Below are positions 53,780 through 63,600 of a stretch of DNA of 64,000 nucleotides, piece by piece. The stretch lies in the NCBI GenBank assembly GCA_949519155.1, contig CATIQU010000033.1:96358-160357 (forward strand), in the 5' to 3' direction. Each line of letters opens with the position of its first letter. Positions within the stretch are counted from its first letter, which is position 1. Under the pieces are notes generated by a model. The model ran no database searches. It saw only the letters and a program-made list of their open reading frames with translations, and was not told the DNA's origin. The position numbers were made by a program, and so were the translations under genes. Source of the DNA: Polaribacter sp. SA4-10 (lineage in GTDB: Bacteria; Bacteroidota; Bacteroidia; Flavobacteriales; Flavobacteriaceae).

Positions 53780-54574
53780 ATGACGATTATAGAGTCGATA
53801 GTCCTTGGAGTTATACAAGGTTTTACAGAGTTTTTACCCGTTTCTTCTAGTGGACATTTAGAATTGGCAAAAGTAATTTTAGGAAACACTTCTGTTCCCG
53901 AGGAGAGCTTAACGTTCACCGTTGTTTTGCATTTTGCAACCGCATTGAGTACACTCGTAGTTTTTAGAAAAGAAGTCCTTGAAATTTTTAAAGGATTGTT
54001 TCAATTTAAATGGAATGAGGAAGCAAAATTTGCTGTAAAAATCATCATTTCCATGATACCAGCAGTCTTTATTGGATTGCTTTTTGAAAAACAATTGGCC
54101 GCTTTTTTCGTTGGAAACGTGTTATTAGTTGGCGTTATGTTATTGGTAACGGCTGCCTTACTTTTATTGGCCGATAGAGCAAAAAGTACAGATAAAAAAG
54201 TATCTTTTTCAAACGCAGTCCTTGTTGGCGTATCACAAGCCATTGCCATGTTGCCCGGAATTTCTAGGTCTGGAGCTACCATATCCACATCTGTTTTATT
54301 GGGAATTGACAGAACAAAAGCTGCTCGTTTCTCTTTTTTAATGGTAGTTCCATTAATCTTTGGGAAAATTGGAAAAGACATTTTAAGTGGCGATTTAAAC
54401 TTTCAATCCTCAGAAATCATTCCCATATCAGCAGGTTTTATTGCTGCTTTTGTGGCAGGTTTATTGGCCTGTAATTGGATGATTTTGTTAGTAAAAAGAA
54501 GCAAACTTTCTTATTTCTCTTTGTATTGTGCAATCGTAGGAATTGCAGCAATTTCATATACTATACTTAACTAG
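53780..54574 (+). CDS. uppP: Undecaprenyl-diphosphatase UppP/BacA
   Basis: 264 residues, about eight membrane helices. Both BacA motifs are present: GFTEFLPVSSSGHLEL near the N-terminus and AMLPGISRSGATIS in the middle. It recycles undecaprenyl pyrophosphate to the phosphate carrier for peptidoglycan and can confer bacitracin resistance. It starts two bases after DUF3098 and its stop directly abuts the truB ATG. Confidence 0.96.
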   Translation: MTIIESIVLGVIQGFTEFLPVSSSGHLELAKVILGNTSVPEESLTFTVVLHFATALSTLVVFRKEVLEIFKGLFQFKWNEEAKFAVKIIISMIPAVFIGLLFEKQLAAFFVGNVLLVGVMLLVTAALLLLADRAKSTDKKVSFSNAVLVGVSQAIAMLPGISRSGATISTSVLLGIDRTKAARFSFLMVVPLIFGKIGKDILSGDLNFQSSEIIPISAGFIAAFVAGLLACNWMILLVKRSKLSYFSLYCAIVGIAAISYTILN

Positions 54575-55267
54575 ATGACAGAAGAAGCTTACAAAAATGG
54601 TCAGGTATTACTGATTGACAAACCGCTAGAATGGACTTCTTTTCAGGCGGTAAATAAAATTCGTTGGCATATAAAACAACGCTTTCAAATTAAAAAAATA
54701 AAGGTTGGCCATGCGGGTACTTTAGATCCACTAGCAACAGGATTATTAATTATTTGTACTGGAAAGCAGACCAAAGAAATTCATATTTATCAAGGACAGG
54801 AAAAAGAATATACAGGTACTTTTACCATCGGCGCAACCACACCGAGTTACGATTTGGAAACTGAAATTGACAATACTTTTCCTACAGAACATGTTACGAA
54901 CGAACTAATCCACGAAACAACGCAACAGTTTTTGGGTGAAATTGATCAAAAACCACCCATTTTTTCAGCCATTAAAAAAGAAGGAAAACGATTGTATGAG
55001 CTTGCAAGAAAGGGAGAGACTATCGAAATAAACTCGAGAAAGGTAACGATAGATGAATTTGAAATTACCAACATCAATTTACCGAACATCGATTTTAGAG
55101 TGGTTTGCAGCAAAGGCACCTACATCCGTTCTTTAGCCTTCGATTTTGGAAAAGCATTGGGTTCTGGCGGGCATTTATCTGCTTTAAGAAGAACAAAGAT
55201 TGGGGAATTTTCTGTTAAAAATGCGAAATCAATTGAAGACTTTATTAAAACATTAGAAGCGGAATAG
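54575..55267 (+). CDS. truB: tRNA pseudouridine(55) synthase TruB
   Basis: 230 residues. The N-terminal GQVLLIDKPLEWTSFQAVNK and GHAGTLDPLATGLL motifs are classic TruB; the catalytic aspartate is Asp51. KPPIFSAIKKEGKRLYELAR and CSKGTYIRSLAFDFG follow. It makes pseudouridine 55 in the T loop of tRNAs. It is short compared with E. coli TruB (314) because the C-terminal PUA domain is absent, as often in this phylum. Translationally coupled to uppP. Confidence 0.95.
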   Translation: MTEEAYKNGQVLLIDKPLEWTSFQAVNKIRWHIKQRFQIKKIKVGHAGTLDPLATGLLIICTGKQTKEIHIYQGQEKEYTGTFTIGATTPSYDLETEIDNTFPTEHVTNELIHETTQQFLGEIDQKPPIFSAIKKEGKRLYELARKGETIEINSRKVTIDEFEITNINLPNIDFRVVCSKGTYIRSLAFDFGKALGSGGHLSALRRTKIGEFSVKNAKSIEDFIKTLEAE

Positions 55268-55301
55268 TATTTGTATTGGTGCTGAAGAACTAAAATACAT
55301 C

Positions 55302-55838
55302 ATGAAAAACACACTGCTCTTTATTGCGCTATTCGGACTTTATCAACCACTCTTTTCACAAGAAAAATACAGCATACCCTTTTTCACAACTTCAATCGCA
55401 ACCACCCTAACGGTCAACGAAAATTACACTTTAAACAATGATGATGGCGAGCCATTTTTACTTCCCAATTCTCTGATCGCAAGAATCGGATTTGGGTATC
55501 AGTTACATCGCAGAGTTTTAGTGAGCCTGCATGCGGGATTTGATCATCATTGGGGATACAACATTAATGCGATTCCCACCTTCGGAACATTTCGTTTCAA
55601 CATCACAGAAAACGATGGGGATGCTCTTTTTATAGAAACGAGTTACGGAAAATTGTGGCGTCCTTCTAGCAGATTTAGTGATGGGAATTACTATGGATTC
55701 GGGATTGGGATTGCCTCTAAAATTTCTTCAAGAATTGAAAGTAGTGTCCGTTTTAAATACCATAGAAAATCCATTTTGGGTTTTGAAAACAATCGCCTAG
55801 ATAGTTTTTCTCTTGGAATAGGATTTTCATTTTTTTAA
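55302..55838 (+). CDS. Predicted outer-membrane beta-barrel protein
   Basis: 178 residues. Signal peptide ends about residue 20 (FGLYQPLFSQ). The mature part has about eight amphipathic strands and ends SFSLGIGFSFF with a terminal phenylalanine, the usual barrel assembly signal. No family recognised. It follows truB by 34 bases and converges on crtY with nine bases between stops. Confidence 0.65.
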   Translation: MKNTLLFIALFGLYQPLFSQEKYSIPFFTTSIATTLTVNENYTLNNDDGEPFLLPNSLIARIGFGYQLHRRVLVSLHAGFDHHWGYNINAIPTFGTFRFNITENDGDALFIETSYGKLWRPSSRFSDGNYYGFGIGIASKISSRIESSVRFKYHRKSILGFENNRLDSFSLGIGFSFF

Positions 55839-55847
55839 AAACGCGGC

Positions 55848-56984
55848 TTAAAGTTGCTTTATGCCCGAACCTAAAAAAGGTTTCAACGGAAAACTCTTCA
55901 TAATTGAAATATCTTCAGCTAGTGTGCTTTCATTGCCTAAAAAAGCAAGGATTTTTTTGGCGGGAATTTTCTGGAAAATTTTTTCGAATACTTCTTTTCC
56001 TGTTAGTTTTTTAGTTAATAAAACATCTAAAAGAGTTCGATCATACCATTGATAGACCTTGTCTTTGAAAGAGGTTGACGGGTTTGGATACTTACTTACG
56101 TCTAAATTATTTACAATTTCTGCAACGTTTTTTTGTATGAATTGAAAAGTATATCCGCTGCTTGCTTTTGTAAATCCACCAGAAGTTCCCAAATTAATAA
56201 CATTGGGTTTGGAGGTTTTTTCAAATTTCGCTAATGACATTGGAATCACGCCAAACTCTTCGTGTTGAATCGTATAATTGTCAATATTTAAGTCCTCTTT
56301 AATGTATTTTTTTAATGCAGTTACGTAGGCTTCCTTTTCTAAAACACGTGGGCTAAAAAGCGTGTATTCTACCAATGCTTCTGTAGTAGATGTTGGCAAA
56401 ACATACATAAATGTAGCACCATGCTTTTGTGAAACACTAAAATCCATAAGCCTTCCTACTTTTGGATTAAAAATCGATTTTTCAGATTTAATAACCCAAC
56501 CTTTAAAATGTTGCAATAGCGAATTTTGTTCGGTTATTTTTGGGTTGAATAGATTGGTTGAATTGAATACATATCTTGCTGTATAACTATTCTCTAAAGT
56601 TGTTAACACAGCAGATTCTACTCTGGTATCAATCGCGGTTATGGTTTCTTGTAAAAATGTTACATTTTCAAATTTCTGGGAATATTTTAAAACAAAATTA
56701 TAAAAATCGAGCCCCAAAATCATTTTATAGGTATACGTTTCTAGGTCTAATTCTTTTTTAAAATCGGTAGACAAAAACTCTAAGGTATTCCATTTTGCAT
56801 GTACAATAGACTCAAACAAACCGGGTGTTTTTTCCCAGAAACACCAAGTTCTATCGTTGCTTTTTTTCTGTTCTTTATCAATTACTAAAATAGATTTATG
56901 TTGCAAAGAAGGGGTTTGTAATAGTGTGTACAAAAGGCTTAACCCTGCACAACCCGATCCTGCAATAATATAATCGTATTTCAT
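55848..56984 (-). CDS. crtY: Lycopene beta-cyclase
   Basis: 378 residues from the ATG at 56984 (MKYDYIIAGSGCAGLSLLYT); the frame extends 10 codons into the upstream gene. The N-terminal dinucleotide-binding motif GSGCAGLS is followed by DRTWCFWEK, a CrtY hallmark, VIPMSLAKFEK and GTSGGFTKASSGYTFQFIQK. It closes the rings of lycopene to make beta-carotene on the way to zeaxanthin-type pigments. No other carotenoid gene lies in the window. Likely co-transcribed with the gene upstream. Confidence 0.92.
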   Translation of the reverse strand: MKYDYIIAGSGCAGLSLLYTLLQTPSLQHKSILVIDKEQKKSNDRTWCFWEKTPGLFESIVHAKWNTLEFLSTDFKKELDLETYTYKMILGLDFYNFVLKYSQKFENVTFLQETITAIDTRVESAVLTTLENSYTARYVFNSTNLFNPKITEQNSLLQHFKGWVIKSEKSIFNPKVGRLMDFSVSQKHGATFMYVLPTSTTEALVEYTLFSPRVLEKEAYVTALKKYIKEDLNIDNYTIQHEEFGVIPMSLAKFEKTSKPNVINLGTSGGFTKASSGYTFQFIQKNVAEIVNNLDVSKYPNPSTSFKDKVYQWYDRTLLDVLLTKKLTGKEVFEKIFQKIPAKKILAFLGNESTLAEDISIMKSFPLKPFLGSGIKQL

Positions 56985-56989
56985 AATTT

Positions 56990-57475
56990 TTATCTCAAAA
57001 AGCGATTGTACCAACTTTCTTCAATGGGCATTTCCCAATGATTGTCTAAATCTTGTTTGATAGAAATAAGGTTATCAAAAATAATTGATTTCCCAGTAAG
57101 TGCCTTGTTTTTAAGTAATTTTTTAAAATCTTTAAGCTCTTTATATTGTACAAATTCTCCTTGCTTAAAGCATACATTCATTTTATCTAAAAGAGAAACA
57201 TCATAGGTTTCTTGCAAACTTAAAATAAAAGAAACAGAAGTGTCTATATCTTCATTTGTGAGTGCAACCGTGTCTACATCTACGATAAAAACAATAAATC
57301 GCTGATATAAAAACTGGTAGGATGCTTTAAAATTCTCATCTTCAGATTTCCAATTCTCTATAAAAGCCTTGATCTTTACTTCTATTTCTTCAATTTCATT
57401 TGGATAAAACTTTCTGTTGGATGGATATACCCATACTTTCGAGTTTTCTGGCAATGAATTATAGGCTACGTACAT
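56990..57475 (-). CDS. Conserved flavobacterial protein of unknown function
   Basis: 161 residues, no signal or membrane segment. WVYPSNRKFYPNEIEEIEVKI and YQFLYQRFIVFIVDVDT stand out. Relatives are sometimes labelled ABC transporter ATPase, but no Walker A or B motif is present here, so that label would be wrong. Five bases upstream of crtY and behind its own -7 element; probably the first gene of a two-gene operon with crtY. Confidence 0.7.
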   Translation of the reverse strand: MYVAYNSLPENSKVWVYPSNRKFYPNEIEEIEVKIKAFIENWKSEDENFKASYQFLYQRFIVFIVDVDTVALTNEDIDTSVSFILSLQETYDVSLLDKMNVCFKQGEFVQYKELKDFKKLLKNKALTGKSIIFDNLISIKQDLDNHWEMPIEESWYNRFLR

Positions 57476-57495
57476 TTTGATGCTTTAAGATGAGG

Positions 57496-57503
57496 CAAAG
57501 GTA
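57496..57503 (-). promoter_or_regulatory. -7 element for the gene before crtY
   Basis: TACCTTTG on the minus strand matches TAnnTTTG, 20 bases before the ATG at 57475, just past the terminator of the next unit. Confidence 0.55.
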
Positions 57504-57511
57504 TTAAAAAG

Positions 57512-57547
57512 AAAAACCGTTTGGTCTACATTTACAAAGCGGTTTTT
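57512..57547 (-). terminator. Terminator after the WCGD thioredoxin-like gene
   Basis: AAAAACCGTTTG (57512-57523) pairs with CAAAGCGGTTTTT (57535-57547), with one bulged base. On the minus strand it is followed by TTTTTC-TTTTT. It lies 40 bases past the stop at 57587. Confidence 0.8.
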
Positions 57548-57586
57548 TAAAAGTTCGTTTGTAAAATAAGGATTCCGAGATCTGTA

Positions 57587-58183
57587 TTATAATACGGGTA
57601 TCATTTTCACAAAATCTTCTTGAACACTTAGCCCTTTATTTTTATTATACCATACTTGTAAATCTTGTTTAAACTGGGCGTCGATGCTTCCATTTTCAGC
57701 TTTGTATTCTGCCATTATTTTAGTGGCCAAAGTAGGTCTTGGTCCCCAAGTATGTTTTACATTATTTTGTGCATCTAACACGATTACTTTCGGAATGGAT
57801 CTTCCTCCGTTGGTCAAGAATAAATCCATCAATTCAAGATGCTCGTCACGAAGTACAATTTTTAAAGCAATGTTTTCGTTTTCAGCAGCCAATTTGTGAA
57901 TGACAGGCAAGTTCTGCGCAGCATCTCCACACCAGCCTTCTGTAAGAACTAGCCATGTTTGTTGTTCTGTAATGCTTTTGAAAACTGCTTTTGTTTCGTC
58001 TGTAATTTTTATGGTTTTATCTAAGCGTTTCATTCGCCGATCGTTCAACAAACTATAATTTGTAAGGGCTTCAGATTGAATGAATCCTGTAGATTTTCCA
58101 TCGGCGAGTACATCATGAACAAGTGTTCTATATTCGGAGTAGGAAATTGAGTTCTCGAGACTTTTTGCGATTAAATACTTCAT
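57587..58183 (-). CDS. Thioredoxin-family protein with a WCGD site
   Basis: 198 residues from the ATG at 58183 (MKYLIAKSLENSISYSEYRT). The longer frame to 58225 would include the promoter's -7 element, so this start is preferred. The thioredoxin fold is preceded by a helical N-terminal part (1-85). The active-site position reads LTEGWCGDAAQNLP, with only one cysteine of the pair, then GRSIPKVIVLD with the cis-proline. The Thioredoxin_9-like family is common in Bacteroidota; a monothiol role is likely, but the target is unknown. Confidence 0.82.
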   Translation of the reverse strand: MKYLIAKSLENSISYSEYRTLVHDVLADGKSTGFIQSEALTNYSLLNDRRMKRLDKTIKITDETKAVFKSITEQQTWLVLTEGWCGDAAQNLPVIHKLAAENENIALKIVLRDEHLELMDLFLTNGGRSIPKVIVLDAQNNVKHTWGPRPTLATKIMAEYKAENGSIDAQFKQDLQVWYNKNKGLSVQEDFVKMIPVL

Positions 58184-58226
58184 GCGATATAGAAAATAGA
58201 TGTGTTTTTTGGATACTTGTATCATA

Positions 58227-58234
58227 CAAAAATA
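58227..58234 (-). promoter_or_regulatory. -7 element for the WCGD thioredoxin-like gene
   Basis: TATTTTTG on the minus strand, a full TAnnTTTG match, with TTG 15 bases further upstream. It places the transcription start near 58220 and so fixes translation at 58183. Confidence 0.55.
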
Positions 58235-58254
58235 CCGCTAAATTAATGTCAATT

Positions 58255-59199
58255 TTACTTTTTTTGAATCTGATTTAGAATATCTTCTGTCATGGTTTCT
58301 AAATTGAATTCATGCTGCCAATCCCAATCGATTCGAGCTTCAGAATCGTCAATAGACTGTGGCCAACTGTCAGCAATTTTTTGTCGAAAATCGGGTTTGT
58401 AACTAATTTCAAAATCGGGAAGGTGTTTTTTTATTTCTTCAGAAATTTCTTCAGGCGTAAAGTCAATCGCCGCTAGATTATAGGAGGTTCGTATTTTGAT
58501 ACTACTGCTTTCTGCTTGCATTAATGCTATGGTTGCATTTACAGCATCTTCCATATACATCATTGGCAAGCGGGTGTCTTTCGATAAAAAACATTCATAT
58601 TTTCTGTCTTTTACAGCTTTAAAATAGATGTCAACTGCATAATCCGTAGTCCCTCCGCCCGGTTTTGTTTTCCAAGAAATAACCCCTGGATAGCGCAAAC
58701 TTCTTACGTCTACACCATATTTTTGGTGGTAATAGTTGCACCAAAACTCACCAGCAAGTTTGCTAATTCCATAGACCGTAGAAGGTTCCATAATGGTTTT
58801 TTGACGGGTATTTATCTTGGGAGTCGTTGGTCCAAAAACAGCAATAGAACTTGGCCAATAGATTTTTTGAATGTATTTCTCTTTTGCCAAATCTAACACC
58901 GCCAAAATTGAAGTCATATTTAAATTCCAAGCCTTCTCTGGATATTTCTCTGCAGTTACAGATAACATTGCCGCCAAAAGGTACACTTGCGTCACTTGGT
59001 ATTTTTGAACCACCTTTAAAATAGCTTCTTTATTAGCAGCATCTAAAATTTCAAAAGGTGCTACTTCTGTGATTCCTGCCGCAGGCTCACGGATGTCGGA
59101 GGCAATTACAGCGTCGTTCCCATAAATACTTCGTAGTTTTTGAGTTAATTCTGTCCCTATTTGACCACAAGCGCCAAGAATTAGAATACATTCCTTCAT
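58255..59199 (-). CDS. SDR-type L-threonine 3-dehydrogenase-like epimerase
   Basis: 314 residues from the ATG at 59199 (MKECILILGACGQIGTEL). The extended SDR fold has a GACGQIG NAD site, YLLAAMLSVTAEKYPEKAWN, WPSSIAVFGP and YGISKLAGE with the catalytic Tyr-Lys, then RYPGVIS. These match the short-chain L-threonine 3-dehydrogenases of Bacteroidota, which start threonine breakdown to glycine and acetyl-CoA. The long frame to 59229 is excluded by a -7 element at 59227. Confidence 0.85.
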   Translation of the reverse strand: MKECILILGACGQIGTELTQKLRSIYGNDAVIASDIREPAAGITEVAPFEILDAANKEAILKVVQKYQVTQVYLLAAMLSVTAEKYPEKAWNLNMTSILAVLDLAKEKYIQKIYWPSSIAVFGPTTPKINTRQKTIMEPSTVYGISKLAGEFWCNYYHQKYGVDVRSLRYPGVISWKTKPGGGTTDYAVDIYFKAVKDRKYECFLSKDTRLPMMYMEDAVNATIALMQAESSSIKIRTSYNLAAIDFTPEEISEEIKKHLPDFEISYKPDFRQKIADSWPQSIDDSEARIDWDWQHEFNLETMTEDILNQIQKK

Positions 59200-59226
59200 T
59201 ATATATAATTCAATTTTACACCGAAT

Positions 59227-59234
59227 CAAAGGTA
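59227..59234 (-). promoter_or_regulatory. -7 element for the threonine dehydrogenase-like gene
   Basis: TACCTTTG on the minus strand matches TAnnTTTG, 27 bases before the ATG at 59199. Confidence 0.55.
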
Positions 59235-59390
59235 CTTAATTTAAGTATTCTTAAAAAAGAAATAATTCATTAAAGTATTCTAAAAAAAAACCTGCTTTAG
59301 ATTGATTACGTTAAAGTTTAAAAAAAAACTACTATTTAAAAAACAATTATTTTAATAATGAGTATTTTAGCAAAGTAAAATTTCTTTTTT

Positions 59391-60080
59391 GTGAAAAAAT
59401 ATTATGCACTTTTATCGATACTTATTTTATGCTTTTGTTCTACAAAAGAACAAGAAACAGAAAAGTCGCCCGCTCACAAAGCAAAATTAAGTGTTGCCGT
59501 AACTCATACGACGCCTATAAAGATAGAGAAGCCCTTTTTAGAGCATATAGAAAACTGGAAAGAATACAAACTGCTCGAAGAATTTGCCGTAAAATTTTAT
59601 CAAACTTCTCCAAACGAAGCTTTAAGCAATGCGCTTGAAATGAAAAGCCTTGTTGCAAGCTTAAAAGACAGTATCAAACCTACAATTTTTAATACACCTT
59701 CTTTTAACGCACGCATCAATGTACTCTTCAGTGAAGCAGAAAGGTTGGCCGATATTACTTTTATTCCTGCCATTAAAACGATTGAAATAAGCAATCAAGT
59801 TGAAAAAACATTGGATGCTTTTTCTGCATTAAACGCTAAAATAAACACGGTTTTATCGCAGAAAAAATTTGAAGATGCTATTGGTGTTTCTAGCAGCTTT
59901 ATTGGTTTAGACACCACAAAAATGGATCCCATTTCTAGAAAAACAGTGGCTGTTTTTGATAAAAAAATAAAAACGAAAAGCGCCTCAAAGAAAAAAGCGA
60001 TACAGACGAAAAGTGTTTTGCCAGACTATAAAAACACCAAAAGAAAAAAGAGTTTTCAAAAATTGAAACTAAATAATTAA
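59391..60080 (+). CDS. Predicted lipoprotein, helical
   Basis: 229 residues from a GTG codon; the sequence after it (KKYYALLSILILCFCSTKEQ) is a lipoprotein signal with Cys about residue 16, supporting that start. The mature part is helical with NALEMKSLVASLKDSIKPTI and LFSEAERLADITFIPAIKTIE and ends in a very basic lysine-rich tail. No family recognised. A near-consensus -7 element, TATTTTAG, lies at 59363-59370. It precedes the next lipoprotein gene by two bases. Confidence 0.7.
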   Translation: MKKYYALLSILILCFCSTKEQETEKSPAHKAKLSVAVTHTTPIKIEKPFLEHIENWKEYKLLEEFAVKFYQTSPNEALSNALEMKSLVASLKDSIKPTIFNTPSFNARINVLFSEAERLADITFIPAIKTIEISNQVEKTLDAFSALNAKINTVLSQKKFEDAIGVSSSFIGLDTTKMDPISRKTVAVFDKKIKTKSASKKKAIQTKSVLPDYKNTKRKKSFQKLKLNN

Positions 60081-60082
60081 TC

Positions 60083-60559
60083 ATGAAAAAAACATTCTTA
60101 TTGCTGTTTTTGACGTTGTTTTTACTACACTGTAAACAACAAGACCCAGTTGCAAAAGATGCTACGATTAAAAAGGAGGTTCAAGCGGTTGTAAACAATT
60201 GGCACCTAGCAGCTACAGATGCCAATTTTGAAAACTACTTTTCTAAAATGGACAGCACTGCGATATTTATTGGGACGGATGCTTCTGAAAACTGGACAAA
60301 AAAACAATTTTCAAACTTTAGTAAACCTTATTTTGACAAGGGCAAAGCTTGGGATTTTAAAACCATCGAAAGAAACATCTACATTAGTAAAAACAAAGAT
60401 GTTGTTTGGTTTGACGAGCTACTAGATACTTGGATGGGTACTTGTAGAGGTTCTGGAGTGTTAGAAAAAAGCAACACGCAATGGAAAATAAAACAGTATG
60501 TTTTATCGGTTACAATTCCAAACGATAGCATCCAAAAAGTTATAAAATTAAAGAACTAG
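60083..60559 (+). CDS. NTF2/SnoaL-like lipoprotein
   Basis: 158 residues. Lipobox LLHCKQ (Cys about 17). The domain is a small NTF2-like (SnoaL_3 type) fold: VQAVVNNWHLAATDANFENYFSKMDSTAIFIGTDASE, FDELLDTWMGTCRGSGVLEK, WKIKQYVLSVTIPND. Such domains bind small ligands or act as periplasmic helper proteins. Likely co-transcribed with the preceding lipoprotein gene; target unknown. Confidence 0.8.
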   Translation: MKKTFLLLFLTLFLLHCKQQDPVAKDATIKKEVQAVVNNWHLAATDANFENYFSKMDSTAIFIGTDASENWTKKQFSNFSKPYFDKGKAWDFKTIERNIYISKNKDVVWFDELLDTWMGTCRGSGVLEKSNTQWKIKQYVLSVTIPNDSIQKVIKLKN

Positions 60560-60617
60560 AAAAAATAATAAACTGTTTAATTTCACTATAAATAACAAAC
60601 TGCCCAACTATACTATT

Positions 60618-63600
60618 ATGAGAAAAATTATTACATTTTTATTTAGCTTATTTACCGCTGGAATTTTTGCGCAAGTAATTCAAAGAAATGCTCCTTGGAT
60701 TGCAGAAACACCGCTAAAAGAGAAGCAGACAATTACTTTGGAAGAAGCAGAAAATGCAGCAATGCTGTATTTTACGACCATCGATAAAAACAAAAAAGGA
60801 AGTGGTTTGAAACCTTTTGAAAGGTGGAATTACCATTGGAGTCATTACACCAAAGCAGATGGAACCATTGCCCCTGCAAGTGATTTGTGGAGTGCTTGGG
60901 AAGCAAAGAATGCTATGAATGACAATCAAGCAAGGACAGACGAAAGTAGCTGGACGTCTTTAGGTCCGTATTCGCATACAAACACTGCATCCTGGTCTCC
61001 AGGGCAAGGAAGAGTGAATGCAATTGCAGTAGATCCTAGTGACGGAGATACCTATTATGTAGGTGCTCCTGCTGGTGGAATTTGGAAATCAACCGATGCA
61101 GGTGTCAATTGGGCACCATTAACAGATTATTTACCCCAAATTGGGGTTTCTGGAATTGCAGTGCATCCTACAGATCCACAAACAATATACATTGCTACGG
61201 GTGATGATGACGCTGGAGACTCTTACTCTGTAGGTGTTTTCAAGTCCATCGATGGTGGAGCTACTTGGAACAACACCGCGAGTTTGACTGGAAATCCAAA
61301 TTCTATGAATGACATCTATATTCATCCAACCGACAACGAAACTTTAATGGTTGCTACAAGTTCTGGTGTACACAAATCTACAAACGGTGGTACCACTTGG
61401 GTTCGTAAACTCTCTGGAAACATTAGAGATTTAAAAATGAGACCCAATGACCCAACCGTATGGTATGCGGCGAGTAACAGTACTTTTTATAAGTCCTCAA
61501 ATTCTGGTGAATCCTTTCAACAAATATCAATTCCTACCTTGTTTAATTCTCAAAGAATTGTGATGGATGTAACTCCTAAGGATCCCGATTATGTATATTT
61601 TGTTAGCGCGGGAAGCGGAAGTGCTTTTAATGGTGTTTGGAAGTCTACAAATTCTGGAGATTCATTTCTACAAACCGCAGAAACGGATGATATATTTGAA
61701 AGCACACAAGCATGGTATGACCTTGCCTTAACGGTTTCTGATAAAGATGTCAACAAAGTATATGTAGGTGTTTTAAATATTTGGTCTTCTACCGATGGGG
61801 GAGATAATTTCACCAAATTAAATAATTGGAGCTCTCCAAATACCGATTCGTATACGCATGCTGACATTCATATTTTACGTTTTATCAATGGAAATTTTTT
61901 TGCGGGAACCGACGGAGGAATTTATGTTTCTACAAACCACGGAACTAACTTTACCGATTTAACGGAAAACCTAGCCATCAGTCAATTTTATAAAATATCG
62001 GTTGCACAACAAAATTCTGGAAATATTGTTGGTGGACTTCAGGACAATGGAGGCTATGCTTTTTCAAACAATGAATGGAGCAACTACCATGGGGCAGATG
62101 GTATGGATGCCGCAGTTAGTGGAGCAGATCCTGACACCTATTATGGCTTTATCCAAAATGGAGGAAATCTTTACATCACCAATAACGCAGGTCAATCAAC
62201 AAGTGGTTCTGTGTCTAGTCCAGATGGAGAAACTGGAAATTGGGTAACCCCTTTAGTATCGGATAGTCAAGGAACAATTTATTCGGGCTACGGAGAAGTT
62301 TATAAATTAGTAGAAGGCCCTTCATCGACGATATGGGAACAAGTGTCTACAAATAACTTTGGAGGGCGTTTAACCCATCTAGAAATAGATCCAAATGATG
62401 ATGATAATATCTATGCGACACTAAGTGGTACTTTATATCGTAGTACAGATGCGGGTGTTACTTTTACAAACATTCAGAGCTTTTTTGGTGAAACCATTAA
62501 CAGTATTGAAATCAATAGCAATGACTCAAACATCGCTTATATCACTACAAATGGAAATGTTAAAAAGTCAACAAACATTTTAAACAGTGTAGTCAACTTT
62601 ACAAACATCACTGCAAACTTACCTTCTGAAAGCAAGTTGGTCGCAAGACATCATGCAAGAAGCGGCAAGAACACCGTGTATGTAGGAACGGCATTGGGGG
62701 TGTATTTCATCAATGACGACACAACAAGTTGGGAAGTTTTTGACAACAACCTACCAAACGTAGCTGTAAGAGATTTAGAAGTGAACGAAGAAGATTCTAA
62801 ATTGTTTGCGGCCACCTATGGAAGAGGCGTTTTTTCAACCGACATACCTAAAATTTTACCAACAACAGATGTAAAATTAATTGCCATTAATAATCCAATT
62901 GGGATTGCTTGTAGCACCACTTTTGCTCCAGAAATTGTGGCCTCTAACCAAGGAACAAGTCCAATAACATTAATAGACATCGAATATACGATCGATGGTG
63001 CTTTGGAAAATTATCAATGGACTGGGACTTTAAATTCTGAGGAATCGGTTTCAATATCTTTACCTTCTGTTTCTCTTTTAACTGGAAATCATGACATAAA
63101 AGTAACCACTATTGTTACAGATGATGCCTATGATACGAATAATGAGAAAGAAGTTTCTTTTATCGTGAACAACACCAACAACAACCCGACTACAATAAAT
63201 TCATTTGAGAATTCTGGGACGGATTCGTTTCTTATTGAAACCATTGGAACTGAAGCTGATTTATGGGAATTGGGAAGACCAAGTGGCACATTGTTAAACA
63301 CAACTGGTACGGGAGACAATGCCTACAACACCAACAAAGGGGGAGAACACACGGTTTTAACGACCAGTTATTTGTATTCAAAATGTGTTGACCTATCTTT
63401 ATTAGCAGATCCTGTTTTGAGCTTTAAAATGGCATTTGATATTGAACAAGATTGGGATTACTTGACAGTTGAATACTCTACAACGGGTTCTAACTGGACG
63501 ATTCTTGGAACTGCAGCGGATGCAAATTGGTATAATAGTGCGTCTACCGCGAATGGAATCCCAGGAGCGCAATGGACGGGTGAAGGAGAAGATACGGATG

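Noticed and set aside
56990..57475. ABC transporter ATPase label used for relatives of this protein
   Set aside because: No Walker A, signature or Walker B motif is present.
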